This document shows, piece by piece, positions 34,510-43,707 of a stretch of 48,074 nt of DNA. The notes below the pieces were generated by a model. The model saw nothing but the letters and a program-made list of their open reading frames with translations, was not told the origin of the DNA and searched no databases. The position numbers were made by a program, and so were the translations under genes. This stretch comes from Marinibaculum pumilum (GTDB lineage Bacteria; Pseudomonadota; Alphaproteobacteria; Ferrovibrionales; Ferrovibrionaceae), in NCBI RefSeq assembly GCF_042646425.1, contig NZ_JBHRTR010000017.1:1-48074 (forward strand), written 5' to 3'. Numbering within the stretch: position 1 is the first letter of the stretch; each line of letters begins with the position of its first letter.

Positions 34510-37500
34510 GTGCTGCGCATCGCGCTCCTGTCGCTGATCGTCGCCCTGGGGCTGCTGGCGGCCGGCTACATGCTGATCCCGCGCGGCGCGGAGCGGGCGC
34601 TGATCAGCCTGCGCGACCAGGATGTCGACGAGGCGGTGACCCAGTACGAGGCCCAGTACGCCGCGGGCGACCGCAGCATCGGCACCCTGTCGGCGCTGGC
34701 CCGCATCTACGAGGCGCAGGGCCGGATCGCGGCGGCTGTGCGGATCGCCGGCGAACTGAGCTTCGCCTATGCCGATCCCAACCGCGCGCTGCAGCGACAG
34801 GCCGACATCTACCGGGCCGGGCAGGAATACGGCCGCGCCATCGAGGTGCTGGAGGAGATCCCGCTGGACCAGCGCAGCGCGTCGGAGCTGCGCTGGCTGA
34901 TCGGGCAGTACGGCCTGTTCGGCCGTCTCGACCCGCTGATCGAGAACCTGCAGGAGATGGTGCATCGCGGCATCGCGGGTGCGGAGGACACCGTCGAACT
35001 GGCGCGGGTGATGGCGGCTCAGCAGCGCTTCGAGGATGCGGTCGCGGTGCTGGAGGCGGCAGACGACCGCAGCGCGACCGTCCTGCCGCAGCTCGGCCAG
35101 GCGCTGCTGATCCACCTGCTGGTGGCGCGCAGGGAAACAGCGGAGGCAATGACCAGGGCGCGGGGCTGGGCGGCCAGGGAACGCGACCCGGTGCCGCTGC
35201 TGGTCTTCGTGGCCGAACAGATGCGAGCTGCCGGCCTGCCGCAGGATGCGGTGGATCTGCTGCAGCCGGTCGCAGACCAGGCGCCGGAGCATCCGAACCT
35301 GCAGGCGGCGCTGGTGGAATCCTGGATCGCCGCCGGTGCGCAGGCGGACGCGCTTGCCGCCATGCAAGGCTGGGCAGAGGCCGGCACCTTGGCGCCGGAC
35401 CTGGTGCCCCGGCTGACCGACGTCGCGCTTCTGCTCGGGGACTACGCGGCAGCCAGGGCGGCGATCGCGTCCCGTCCGCCCGAATCCCTGGGCGCCCAGC
35501 TTCTGACCGCTTTCGTCGATGCTGCCAGGCAGCGCGGCGATGCGGGCGCGATCCGGGACCTGGATGCCCGGCTCTCACCCGACTATCTGGCAAAGGAACC
35601 GATCCTGGAGGCCAGCATCGCCCTTGCCCTGGGGGACCGCGCCCGGGCGCGCAACGTCGTCGACCGGGCGATCGCCAGGGTCCGCGGGGCCGGCGACCGG
35701 CAGCGCCTCGCCGCCCTGCTGCAATCGCTGGACGAGGGCGGCCGCGCGCTGGAGGTGATGCGGGCCGTGCCCTCGCTTGCCGCCATGTCGCAGAGCTACC
35801 TGACCCAGCTTGCCTCGCTGTTCCTGGCTGCCGGTCGCGCCCGCGAAGGCCTGGCGCTGTTCGAGGCGCTGCGCAGCGGCGATACCGGGTCGCGCGCCGA
35901 TCCGGGATGGGCGGTGCTGGCGGCCGCCGAGGGACAGGGCGCTGCGGTTGCGCAATGGCTGGCCGGCACCGGCCAGCTGAGCCTGGACGTGCTGCGCGAC
36001 CTGAACGGCGCGGCAACGGCGGCCAGGCTGCCGGAGCTCGCGCTGGAAACCGCGCGCCGCCTGGCCGCCCGCGACGACAGTACCGACACGCAGCTGCGCC
36101 TCGTCTCCGCCCTGGTCCTGGCCGGCCGCGCCGGCGAGGCAAAGGACCTGCTGGACCGGCTGCCACAGGACACAGCCGCGGCGCGCACCGCCCGCATCGA
36201 GGTCCTGACCGCATTGGGCGACAAGGCCGGGCTGCGCGCCATCTACGCGGCGGAGCTGGACCGGCCCGATGCCAGCCGGGCGGAGCGTGACCAGGCCGCC
36301 TTCGACCTGCTCTCCGTCGGCGGGGCGGCACAGGCGCTCGATTACCTGGAGATGCGCGCCGCCGAGGCGGCGGCGGCGCCGGATGGGGAGCAATGGCTGT
36401 TCGCCTTCGCCGATGCCGCCCGGGATGCCGGAGAGACCGGCCGCCTGACCCGCCTGCTGGAGGAACAGCTCCTCTCCGGGCGGCTCACCGCCACGCAGAC
36501 GGAGACCCGCCTGTCCCTGCTGGCCGACCGCGCGCCGGCGGATGCGCTGCGCTTCCTGTCCCGGCATGCGGAACGCCGGGGCGGGGCCTGGGCCGCCGCC
36601 TATCAGGAGCTGCTGCGCAGCAGCGGCGACCGGTCGGCGCTTGCCGCCTTCCTGCTGGAGCAGGGGCTGGATTCCCGGACCCCGGCGGACCGGCGGCGCG
36701 AGGCGGCGTTCGGGCTTCTCGACCTCGGCGACAAGGCGGGGGCGGTGCGGATCTTCCAGACGCTCGCGGCCGGCGGCAGTGCCGATAGCGGCGATGCCCG
36801 CCAGCTCGCCTATCTGTGGGGGCCGCGGCCCGGCCCGGCGGCACTGGACTGGGTGGAAAGCCAGGCCCTGGCCGCCGGCGGCGCCGAACGGGCCGGCTGG
36901 CTGGACCTGCTGGGCAGTCTGGGCGGCGGGCCGCGGCTGATCGCGCTGGTGGATGCCGGCCGGATCACCCCGGAAGCCGCCGGGGAGGGCTATCTTGGCG
37001 CCCTGCTGCGGGCCGGGCGCCGCGACACCTTGCGGGGCGCGCTGACGGCGGCGATTGACCGGACGACGCAGCCGCAGCGCCTGCAATCGCTCGCCGGGAT
37101 CGCGGAGCGTGCGCGCATGGCCGAGCTGGCGGAGAGTGCCTGGCAGCGGCTGCTGTCGGTGAAACCGGACGATCCGCAGGCGATCCGCCAGCTGGCCGGC
37201 TATGCCGCGGCGGACGGCCGCTATGCCCGGGCCCGCGACCTGCTGCTGCGCTATATCGGGCTGGCCCGGCCCGGCTATGACGACCTCTATGCCCTGGCCG
37301 AGGCAGAGCGCGCGCTGGGCATGACGGACGCGGCCGCTGAACGCTATCGCCAGGCCGCGGCGCTGATCGACGCCCAGGCGGCACCATCCTTCGATGCCCG
37401 CATCCTGCGCGCCCAGATCGCCCATCGCCTGGGCCGCTCGGGGGAGGCGATCGCCATCTTCGACCGGCTCTATGCCGAACGGCCCGGCGATCTGGGCCTG

Positions 37501-37569
37501 CGCGACGATTTCGCGGAAGTGCTGCTGGACCTGGGCGATGTCGACCGCGCGAGGTCGATCTTGCGATGA
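34510..37569 (+). CDS. pelB: PelB-like TPR scaffold protein (membrane-anchored)
   Basis: About 1019 residues. One N-terminal membrane segment (LRIALLSLIVALGLLAAGYML) is followed by some 20 degenerate TPR helices up to the end (for example FAYADPNRALQRQADIYRAG, FDRLYAERPGDLGLRDDFAE). Pseudomonas PelB has the same anchor and TPRs but continues into an outer-membrane barrel; here the barrel is a separate gene that overlaps as ATGA. The GTG at 34510, 13 bases after the deacetylase stop, is preferred; a TTG at 34450 would overlap that gene by 47 bases. Periplasmic TPRs would hold PelA proteins and guide the polymer. Confidence 0.85.
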   Translation: MLRIALLSLIVALGLLAAGYMLIPRGAERALISLRDQDVDEAVTQYEAQYAAGDRSIGTLSALARIYEAQGRIAAAVRIAGELSFAYADPNRALQRQADIYRAGQEYGRAIEVLEEIPLDQRSASELRWLIGQYGLFGRLDPLIENLQEMVHRGIAGAEDTVELARVMAAQQRFEDAVAVLEAADDRSATVLPQLGQALLIHLLVARRETAEAMTRARGWAARERDPVPLLVFVAEQMRAAGLPQDAVDLLQPVADQAPEHPNLQAALVESWIAAGAQADALAAMQGWAEAGTLAPDLVPRLTDVALLLGDYAAARAAIASRPPESLGAQLLTAFVDAARQRGDAGAIRDLDARLSPDYLAKEPILEASIALALGDRARARNVVDRAIARVRGAGDRQRLAALLQSLDEGGRALEVMRAVPSLAAMSQSYLTQLASLFLAAGRAREGLALFEALRSGDTGSRADPGWAVLAAAEGQGAAVAQWLAGTGQLSLDVLRDLNGAATAARLPELALETARRLAARDDSTDTQLRLVSALVLAGRAGEAKDLLDRLPQDTAAARTARIEVLTALGDKAGLRAIYAAELDRPDASRAERDQAAFDLLSVGGAAQALDYLEMRAAEAAAAPDGEQWLFAFADAARDAGETGRLTRLLEEQLLSGRLTATQTETRLSLLADRAPADALRFLSRHAERRGGAWAAAYQELLRSSGDRSALAAFLLEQGLDSRTPADRRREAAFGLLDLGDKAGAVRIFQTLAAGGSADSGDARQLAYLWGPRPGPAALDWVESQALAAGGAERAGWLDLLGSLGGGPRLIALVDAGRITPEAAGEGYLGALLRAGRRDTLRGALTAAIDRTTQPQRLQSLAGIAERARMAELAESAWQRLLSVKPDDPQAIRQLAGYAAADGRYARARDLLLRYIGLARPGYDDLYALAEAERALGMTDAAAERYRQAAALIDAQAAPSFDARILRAQIAHRLGRSGEAIAIFDRLYAERPGDLGLRDDFAEVLLDLGDVDRARSILR

Positions 37570-39318
37570 CGGCACGGTTCACAGAGGCATGGCGCAGCCG
37601 GCCGCTGGCGCGGCCCGTCCTTTGGGCCATGGCGGCCGGGGCGGTGCTGCTGCTCCAGGTGCCCGCCCCGGCTTGTGCCCAGCAGCAGGCAAGGCCGGCC
37701 GCCGCCGCCGNNNNNNNNNNNNNNNNNNNNNNNNNNNNNNNNNNNNNNNNNNNNNNNNNNCGATGCCGGCGTCCAGCCGGCGGTGCTGCGCGCACGCTAC
37801 GACACGGGCGCCAACCGCCTGCTGCTGGTCTGGCCGGCGCCGGTGCCGCTGGAGATCACCCATGACAGCCAGGAGATCCTTATCCGCAGCGGCCCGCCGG
37901 TGGATGCCGCCGCCCTGGGCAGCCTTTCCGATGCGATGGCGCCCTGGGTGGCGAGCGTCAGCTGGGGCTATGACAGCGTCCTGCTGGAACTGTCCGACGG
38001 CACCGGCAGCCGGGTGGAGCAGCATCCCGACGGGGTGGCGGTCACCTTCGGCCCCGACATGGCCGACGACCGGCCGGCGCCGTCGGCCGCGCAGCTTCCG
38101 GCAGCGGACACGGTGATCGTGGATCCGCCCGGTGTGCTGCCCACCAGCGCCAGCGAAGCGGAGATCCGGCGGCAGCTGCTGCTGGCGCGCGCCGACCTGC
38201 TGGACGGCGCGCCCGGCGCGGCGGAGGCGCGGACCGGCGCCATGCTGGCGCAGTTCCCGGACCGCCGCGACGTGCTGGATTCTGCTGCCTTCGCTTCCGC
38301 CCAGGCAGGCGACTGGCGGACGGCGCGCACCCTCTACGACCGGCTGCGGGCGCAGGCGCCGGCAAACACCGACTATATCCGCGCCGCGCGCGAGGCCCGG
38401 CGACAATGGGGCGACCGGCTGACCGTCTCGGGCTTCTACCAGGATGTCGAGGACAGCGACACGCAGCGCGGGGTAGAGGCGGTACTGCGGGTGCAGCCGC
38501 TCGACGACTGGACCCTGCGCGCCCGGATCCGGCAGCGCCACATGCAGTCCGACAACGTGCTGCGCCCGGACGGCCAGATCCTGCCCTATGACGGCGAGCG
38601 TGCCGACGGCGAGCTGGAGGCCGCCTGGCGTGCCTCCACCGACTGGACCGTCGCCGGCCGGCTGCTGATCAACCCGGTTGGCGTCGGCGCCGGCGGGCGG
38701 ATCCTGTATGGTCCGCCAGCGCGGCGACTGACCCTGACAGGCGCCTGGAACGAAGCGAACTACGACTATACCGAAACCATCGCCGACGCCGGCACCCGCG
38801 ACAGCGCCGCTATTGCCTACCGGCGGGAGATCGGCACCGAGATCACGGTGCAGGGCAGCGCCCATGCCTACCGCTATTCCCTGCCCGACCTCTCCGGCGT
38901 GGCCAGTACCGCCGGCTTCGGCGCAGAAATCGACTATCTCCTCCTTCAGGAGCTGTTCGCAGGCGGCCCGTCGGCGGTGGCCAGCTATCGCTTCGACGGC
39001 GACTGGGTGATGCACAGCGAGGAAAGGGTCAGCGCGCTGGGCCAGACCTACAATCCCCTGCCGATCACCAGCCGGGAGGCCAATACCGTCGCCATCGGCC
39101 TGTTCGGCTGGCTGTCGCAGGACACCGACTATGGCGTGCAGCTGGGCTATACCTACGACAGGATCCAGGGGCAGAGCCCGGAAGGCTCCGCACAGCTGCG
39201 TTACCAGCCGACCGACAGCCTGGAGATCTTCGGCGATGTCTCCTACGGCCTGTCCAACGGCCGCGGCAACGACGCGACGGTGGCGCGGGCCGGCCTGGGT
39301 GTTGCAGTGAATTTCTAG
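37566..39318 (+). CDS. pelB: PelB-like outer-membrane barrel protein (interrupted by an assembly gap)
   Basis: The 5' part encodes a signal peptide (VLWAMAAGAVLLLQVPAPACA) and an Ala-rich run, then 50 N. After the gap come an AMIN-like beta domain (ARYDTGANRLLLVWPAPVPL), a short TPR pair, and about 290 residues of amphipathic strands ending GLGVAVNF, with a terminal Phe as for outer-membrane barrels. Strands such as WTLRARIRQRHMQ and YGVQLGYTYDRI support a porin. It would be the export pore. With 50 N counted literally the two sides are in different frames, so the gap length is nominal and the true gene length is unknown. Confidence 0.8.
37711..37760. other. Assembly gap (50 N)
   Basis: Fifty undetermined bases directly after a GCC-repeat (GCCGCCGCCGCCG). 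The reading frames on either side disagree by one base if the count is literal. The real content may be a short Ala-coding tract or something longer. Confidence 0.99.
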
Positions 39319-39352
39319 GCCGGCGACAGTCCGGATCGTTTTGAGACGGGGC

Positions 39353-40933
39353 ATGCAGGGGCCGCCGACAGCGGAAGGGGAGACAGCGCAGGGGATGGCC
39401 GAGCAGACGGAGCAGCCGGGCAGGACGATCATGCCCTCGGCGCCGGACCGGCGCAGTGAGGCCGACCGCCGCCTGCGGGAGCGCCGCCTGCCCGACGGCA
39501 TGAGCCGGCACGAAGGGCCAGCCGGCGAAGAGGTCTTTCTGGACGAGAACCTGCGGCCGCGGCAGCAATGGCTGACGGCGAGCATCGAGCTTGTCGTCTT
39601 CTTCGCCATGGCGCTGCTGTTCGATGCCCTCGTGCTGGACGGCAACCGCTTCCTGGAAGTGGAGCCGAGCCCGTTCTGGATCGCGGTGATCGTGCTCACC
39701 GTGCAGTACGGCACCTCCTACGGCCTGCTGGCCGCGATCACCTCCACCATCGTGCTTTATGCCGGCAACCTGCCGCAGCAGCAGATCGCGCAGGACCTGT
39801 ACGACTATCTGTTCCATATCTTCGCGACGCCGATGCTCTGGCTGGTTTCCGCCGTGCTGCTGGGTGCCATCCGCGACCGTCAGGTGGCGGACCGCGCGGC
39901 GCTGCGGGAGCAGCTGGCACGGTCGCGGGCGCAGGCCGCCGCCATCGCCGACCGCTACGAAAAGCTGAAGGACGCCAAGCGGGAGGTCGAGGCCCGGCTG
40001 GCCAGCCAGCTGCGCACCGTCACCTCGCTCTATCGCGGCGCCAGCGCACTGGAGCGGCTGACGGTGCAGGAGGTGCTGGACGGTTTCGACGACATCTTCT
40101 CCGCCGTGATGGACGCGGAGACCTATTCCCTCTACCTGCTCTCCGACGATGGGCTGGAGGTCGCCCGTACCGTCGGCTGGCGGGAGGGGGATCGCTGGCA
40201 GCGCTTTTTCGGCCATGACCACATGCTGCTGCAGGCCGTGGTGGGACAGCTGGACTTCGCCATCGTCAACGAGCCGGAGGGCGAACGCCTTCTGGCGGGC
40301 GAGGGCCTGATGGCCGGGCCGGTGGTGGACCCGCAGGACCAGTCGCTGATCGGCATGATCAAGGTGGAGCGGGTGCCTTTCTCGCAGCTCGACTACGAGG
40401 CGGTCGACAGGTTCGAGATCATCTGCTCCTGGGTTGGCGCGGCCCTGTCGCGCGCCCGCCGCTTCGAGAAGGCGGATGCCGACCGTCTGACCCGCGACGG
40501 GCTGATGCTGTCGACCGCCGCCTATCAGCATCAGAAGCGCTTCCTGGAGCGGCTGGCCGGCCGCAGCGGTTTCGCCGCATCAATGCTGGTGATCCGCCCG
40601 CCGGCGGAGATGAGCGGCGACCCGGAAATGCTGGCGCGGCTGCGCAACAGCCTGGCCTATGCGGTGCAGAAGATCCTGCGCACCACGGACGAGGCCTATG
40701 AGATCGACGATGACGGTTTCAGCTTTGCTGTGATGCTGCCTGGGGCCCGCACCGAGGATGCCCGGATGCTGGCGGAACGGCTGCGGGTCGCGATGGCGGA
40801 GAAGCTGGACGAGGTGCATGAGGGCACGCCCTGGGCGGACCGGGTGGAGTTCGGGGTCGAGGCACTGAGCCGGCCGCAGGACGAGCCGCCGCGGGCGACC
40901 CTGTCCGACCTGGGGGTCTGTGTCCCGGAATGA
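39353..40933 (+). CDS. pelD: PelD-like c-di-GMP receptor
   Basis: About 526 residues. Four membrane segments lie between residues 76 and 173, then a coiled-coil stretch (about 175-220), a GAF domain (about 230-370) and a degenerate GGDEF domain. The GGDEF site reads DDDGF (452-456), so it cannot make c-di-GMP. The inhibitory site RTTD (443-446) is intact and Arg478 follows 35 residues after Arg443, exactly the spacing of R367, D370 and R402 that bind c-di-GMP in Pseudomonas PelD. It should switch on polymer synthesis after binding c-di-GMP. Start uncertain: ATGs at 39353, 39395 and 39431 are all possible. Confidence 0.9.
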   Translation: MQGPPTAEGETAQGMAEQTEQPGRTIMPSAPDRRSEADRRLRERRLPDGMSRHEGPAGEEVFLDENLRPRQQWLTASIELVVFFAMALLFDALVLDGNRFLEVEPSPFWIAVIVLTVQYGTSYGLLAAITSTIVLYAGNLPQQQIAQDLYDYLFHIFATPMLWLVSAVLLGAIRDRQVADRAALREQLARSRAQAAAIADRYEKLKDAKREVEARLASQLRTVTSLYRGASALERLTVQEVLDGFDDIFSAVMDAETYSLYLLSDDGLEVARTVGWREGDRWQRFFGHDHMLLQAVVGQLDFAIVNEPEGERLLAGEGLMAGPVVDPQDQSLIGMIKVERVPFSQLDYEAVDRFEIICSWVGAALSRARRFEKADADRLTRDGLMLSTAAYQHQKRFLERLAGRSGFAASMLVIRPPAEMSGDPEMLARLRNSLAYAVQKILRTTDEAYEIDDDGFSFAVMLPGARTEDARMLAERLRVAMAEKLDEVHEGTPWADRVEFGVEALSRPQDEPPRATLSDLGVCVPE

Positions 40934-42105
40934 AGGACCACAGCGCCCTCTACACCCCGCAGGACATCCCGAAGCCCTACCCGACGGGGGCAGAGTTCGG
41001 CGGCCGCCTGAAGTTCTGGCTGCTGGCCGTCTGCGCCACCCTGGCGGAAGGCGCCGCCCTGGTGCTGCTGGTGCGCGGCGAGGTGCTGCCGGCGCTCGTC
41101 CTGCATGCGCTGGTCGTGCTCTGGCTCTGGCTTATGGCCGCCCGCGCCCTGCGGCGCGGCATCGGCGTGCGCCTGCGCTGCCTGCTGGCGGTCAGCGTCT
41201 GCGGTCTTGGACCGCTGGGCGCGGTCGGCGTCATGCTGGGCACCGCCACCCTGGAATGGACCCGGCGCAAGGCGACGCCGTTCGCGGACTGGTACCAGTC
41301 GATCTTTCCGGTGGAGGAGCGCAGCCTGTCGCAGCAGCTGTACGATTCCATCCGCGGCGGCAAGGAGGACGATGCCCTGGCCACCGCCGTCGGCTCCTTC
41401 ATCGACATCATGCACAACGGCAGCAGCCGGCAGAAGCAGATCGTCATCGCCCTGATCTCCCGCAACTACCGGCCCACCTTCGCCCCTGCCCTGCTGGCGG
41501 CGCTGAACGATTCCGATCCCAGCGTGCGGGTGCAGGCGGCCTCCGCCACCGCCTTCGTTGAGCAGTCGCTGTCGCAGAAGCTGGTCGAATTGAGCGAGGC
41601 CGCCGCGCAATCGCCGGATGCGCCGGAAACGCAGCTCGCCCTGGCGCGGCACCTGGACCTCTACGCCATGTCCGGGCTGGCCGATGACGACCGTTCGGCC
41701 GACCTGCGGCGGCGCGCGGCCGACGGCTACCGTATCGCGCTGACGGCACAGCCGGAGGATACGGAGCTGCGGCTGGAGTTCGGCCGGCTGCTGGTGCGGC
41801 TGAACATGCCGGAGGAGGCGGCGGAGGTGTTCGGCGCCCTGCGCGACATCGGCTCCGGCGACCTGCTCTATGCCGAGGTCGCGCCCTGGTACGCCGAATG
41901 CCTGTACCGCACTGGCCGCGTGCCGGAACTGCGCGCCTTTTCCGAGGCCGCCCACGACCATGCGGTCCGGCACGGCCTGCCTGACCGCCCGCGGGTGCAG
42001 TTCTGGGCCCGCCGGCCGCCGGAGCTGGGCAGCATCCGCGACCGGGCGGAAGAGCAGAAGCTGCAAGAGGAGCGCGCCGCGGTGACGGCGGCGCTGTCCG
42101 CATGA
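40930..42105 (+). CDS. pelE: PelE-like membrane protein
   Basis: A 391-residue protein. Three hydrophobic segments lie near residues 28-50, 52-72 and 80-102. The cytoplasmic part has a HEAT-like motif (LNDSDPSVRVQAASATAFVE) and TPR-like helices (DTELRLEFGRLLVRLNMPEEAAEVF). It resembles PelE in size, position and layout. Pel models place PelE in the inner-membrane synthase complex with PelD, PelF and PelG. Start and stop both overlap neighbours by 4 bases (ATGA). Confidence 0.85.
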   Translation: MKDHSALYTPQDIPKPYPTGAEFGGRLKFWLLAVCATLAEGAALVLLVRGEVLPALVLHALVVLWLWLMAARALRRGIGVRLRCLLAVSVCGLGPLGAVGVMLGTATLEWTRRKATPFADWYQSIFPVEERSLSQQLYDSIRGGKEDDALATAVGSFIDIMHNGSSRQKQIVIALISRNYRPTFAPALLAALNDSDPSVRVQAASATAFVEQSLSQKLVELSEAAAQSPDAPETQLALARHLDLYAMSGLADDDRSADLRRRAADGYRIALTAQPEDTELRLEFGRLLVRLNMPEEAAEVFGALRDIGSGDLLYAEVAPWYAECLYRTGRVPELRAFSEAAHDHAVRHGLPDRPRVQFWARRPPELGSIRDRAEEQKLQEERAAVTAALSA

Positions 42106-43688
42106 CGGCGCCGAAGCGGGCAACGACAGGCGGTGAGCCGGCCGGGCCGCCGCCGCTGCCGCCCGATGCCAGGGACCCGGCCTCGGCCGCCGATGTCTGC
42201 CTGATCCTTGAAGGCTCCTATCCCTTCGTGTCCGGCGGCGTGTCGTCCTGGATGCACAACGTGATCCGGGTACAGAGCCACCTGACCTTCCACCTGTTCG
42301 TGATCTCCGCATTGCCGGTGCAGCGCCGCCCGAAATACGAGCTGCCGCCCAACGTCACCGGGCTGACCGAGATCTTCGTGCAGCGCATGCCGGCGGGACG
42401 CGGCAAGGTGCCCCGCCAGAAAAGGATGTTCGCGACCCTCGGCCCCGCCCTGACCGACCTGGCGGAAAGCGGCAGCCTGGACAGCTTCACCACTGTGGTG
42501 CAGGCGCTGGCGCCGCTGCGCGAACGGCTGGGGCAGGACGTGCTGATGAATTCCGAGGATGCCTTCCGCCTTGTGGTGGCGATGTACCGGCACAGCCTGC
42601 CGAACACCTCGTTCCTGAATTATTTCTGGAGCTGGCGGTCACTGATCGGCGGCATGTTCGCCTGCCTGGCGGCGCCGCTGCCGCAGGCGAAGGTGTTCCA
42701 CGCCATCTCCACCGGCTATGCCGGCCTGGTCGCCGCCCGCGCCAAGGTGGAGCTGGGCCTGCCGGCCCTGCTGACCGAGCACGGGATCTACACCAACGAG
42801 CGCCGGGTGGAGATCCTGATGGCCGACTGGCTGGAACATGATACGGACGAGGCGCTGTCGCCGGAAGCGCCGGGCCGCGACCTGCGCGACCTGTGGATCG
42901 ACACCTTCGAGGCCTATTCCCGGGTCTGCTATGCCGCGATGGACGAGATCATCACCCTCTATGGCGGCAACCAGGACCTGCAGCGCCAGGGCGGCGCACC
43001 GCCGGAGAAGCTGCGCCTGATCCCCAACGGCGTCGACTGCGACCGCTGGGAGACTGTGGCGAAGAAGCCGGCGGCGGAGCGCGAGGCAGGGCGCGCCACC
43101 ATCGCCTTCATCGGCCGGGTGGTGCCGATCAAGGACGTGAAGACCTTCCTGCGCGCCATCGCCTTCGTCCACCGCCAGTTGCCGGAGGTGAAGGCGGTGA
43201 TCGCCGGCCCCACCGACGAGGATCCGCAATATGCCCGGGAATGCCGCGCCCTGGCGCAGTACAGTGGACTGACCGACGTGGTGGAGTTCGCCGGGCCGCT
43301 GAACCTGCTGGAGCATATGGGCCGCTTCGACGTGGTGGTGCTGACCAGCATTTCAGAAGCGCAGCCGCTGGTGGTGATGGAGGCCGGCGCCTGCGGCATC
43401 CCGGTGGTGGCGACCAATGTCGGCTCCTGCGCCGAACTGATCTACGGCCGCCCGGACGAGGAGCCGCGCCTGGGCGCCGGCGGCGCGGTGACGCCCCTGG
43501 CGGCGCCGCAGGAGACCGGGCGGGAGATCCTGCGGCTGCTGACCGACCCGGTGTACTACAACGATGCGGCGACGGCACTGCAGCGGCGCATGCGCGACCA
43601 TTACGACGCACCGCTGGTCACCGCCGCCTATCGCGACACCTATGGCCGCTACCTCGCTGCGGCCGACGCCGCGGCGGCGGCAGAGTAG
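42102..43688 (+). CDS. pelF: PelF glycosyltransferase (GT4 family)
   Basis: A 528-residue cytoplasmic glycosyltransferase. The beginning VCLILEGSYPFVSGGVSSWM is highly typical of PelF. The C-terminal Rossmann half shows IAFIGRVVPIKDVKTFL, then the nucleotide-sugar segment SISEAQPLVVMEAGACGIPVVAT with the retaining GT4 ExxxxxxxE-like pattern. PelF uses a UDP-sugar to polymerise Pel. The first 30 residues are Pro/Gly-rich. It overlaps PelE as ATGA and is followed by PelG after 19 bases. Confidence 0.95.
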   Translation: MTAPKRATTGGEPAGPPPLPPDARDPASAADVCLILEGSYPFVSGGVSSWMHNVIRVQSHLTFHLFVISALPVQRRPKYELPPNVTGLTEIFVQRMPAGRGKVPRQKRMFATLGPALTDLAESGSLDSFTTVVQALAPLRERLGQDVLMNSEDAFRLVVAMYRHSLPNTSFLNYFWSWRSLIGGMFACLAAPLPQAKVFHAISTGYAGLVAARAKVELGLPALLTEHGIYTNERRVEILMADWLEHDTDEALSPEAPGRDLRDLWIDTFEAYSRVCYAAMDEIITLYGGNQDLQRQGGAPPEKLRLIPNGVDCDRWETVAKKPAAEREAGRATIAFIGRVVPIKDVKTFLRAIAFVHRQLPEVKAVIAGPTDEDPQYARECRALAQYSGLTDVVEFAGPLNLLEHMGRFDVVVLTSISEAQPLVVMEAGACGIPVVATNVGSCAELIYGRPDEEPRLGAGGAVTPLAAPQETGREILRLLTDPVYYNDAATALQRRMRDHYDAPLVTAAYRDTYGRYLAAADAAAAAE

Positions 43689-43707
43689 CGGGCGGCGGGG
43701 GCCGGCA

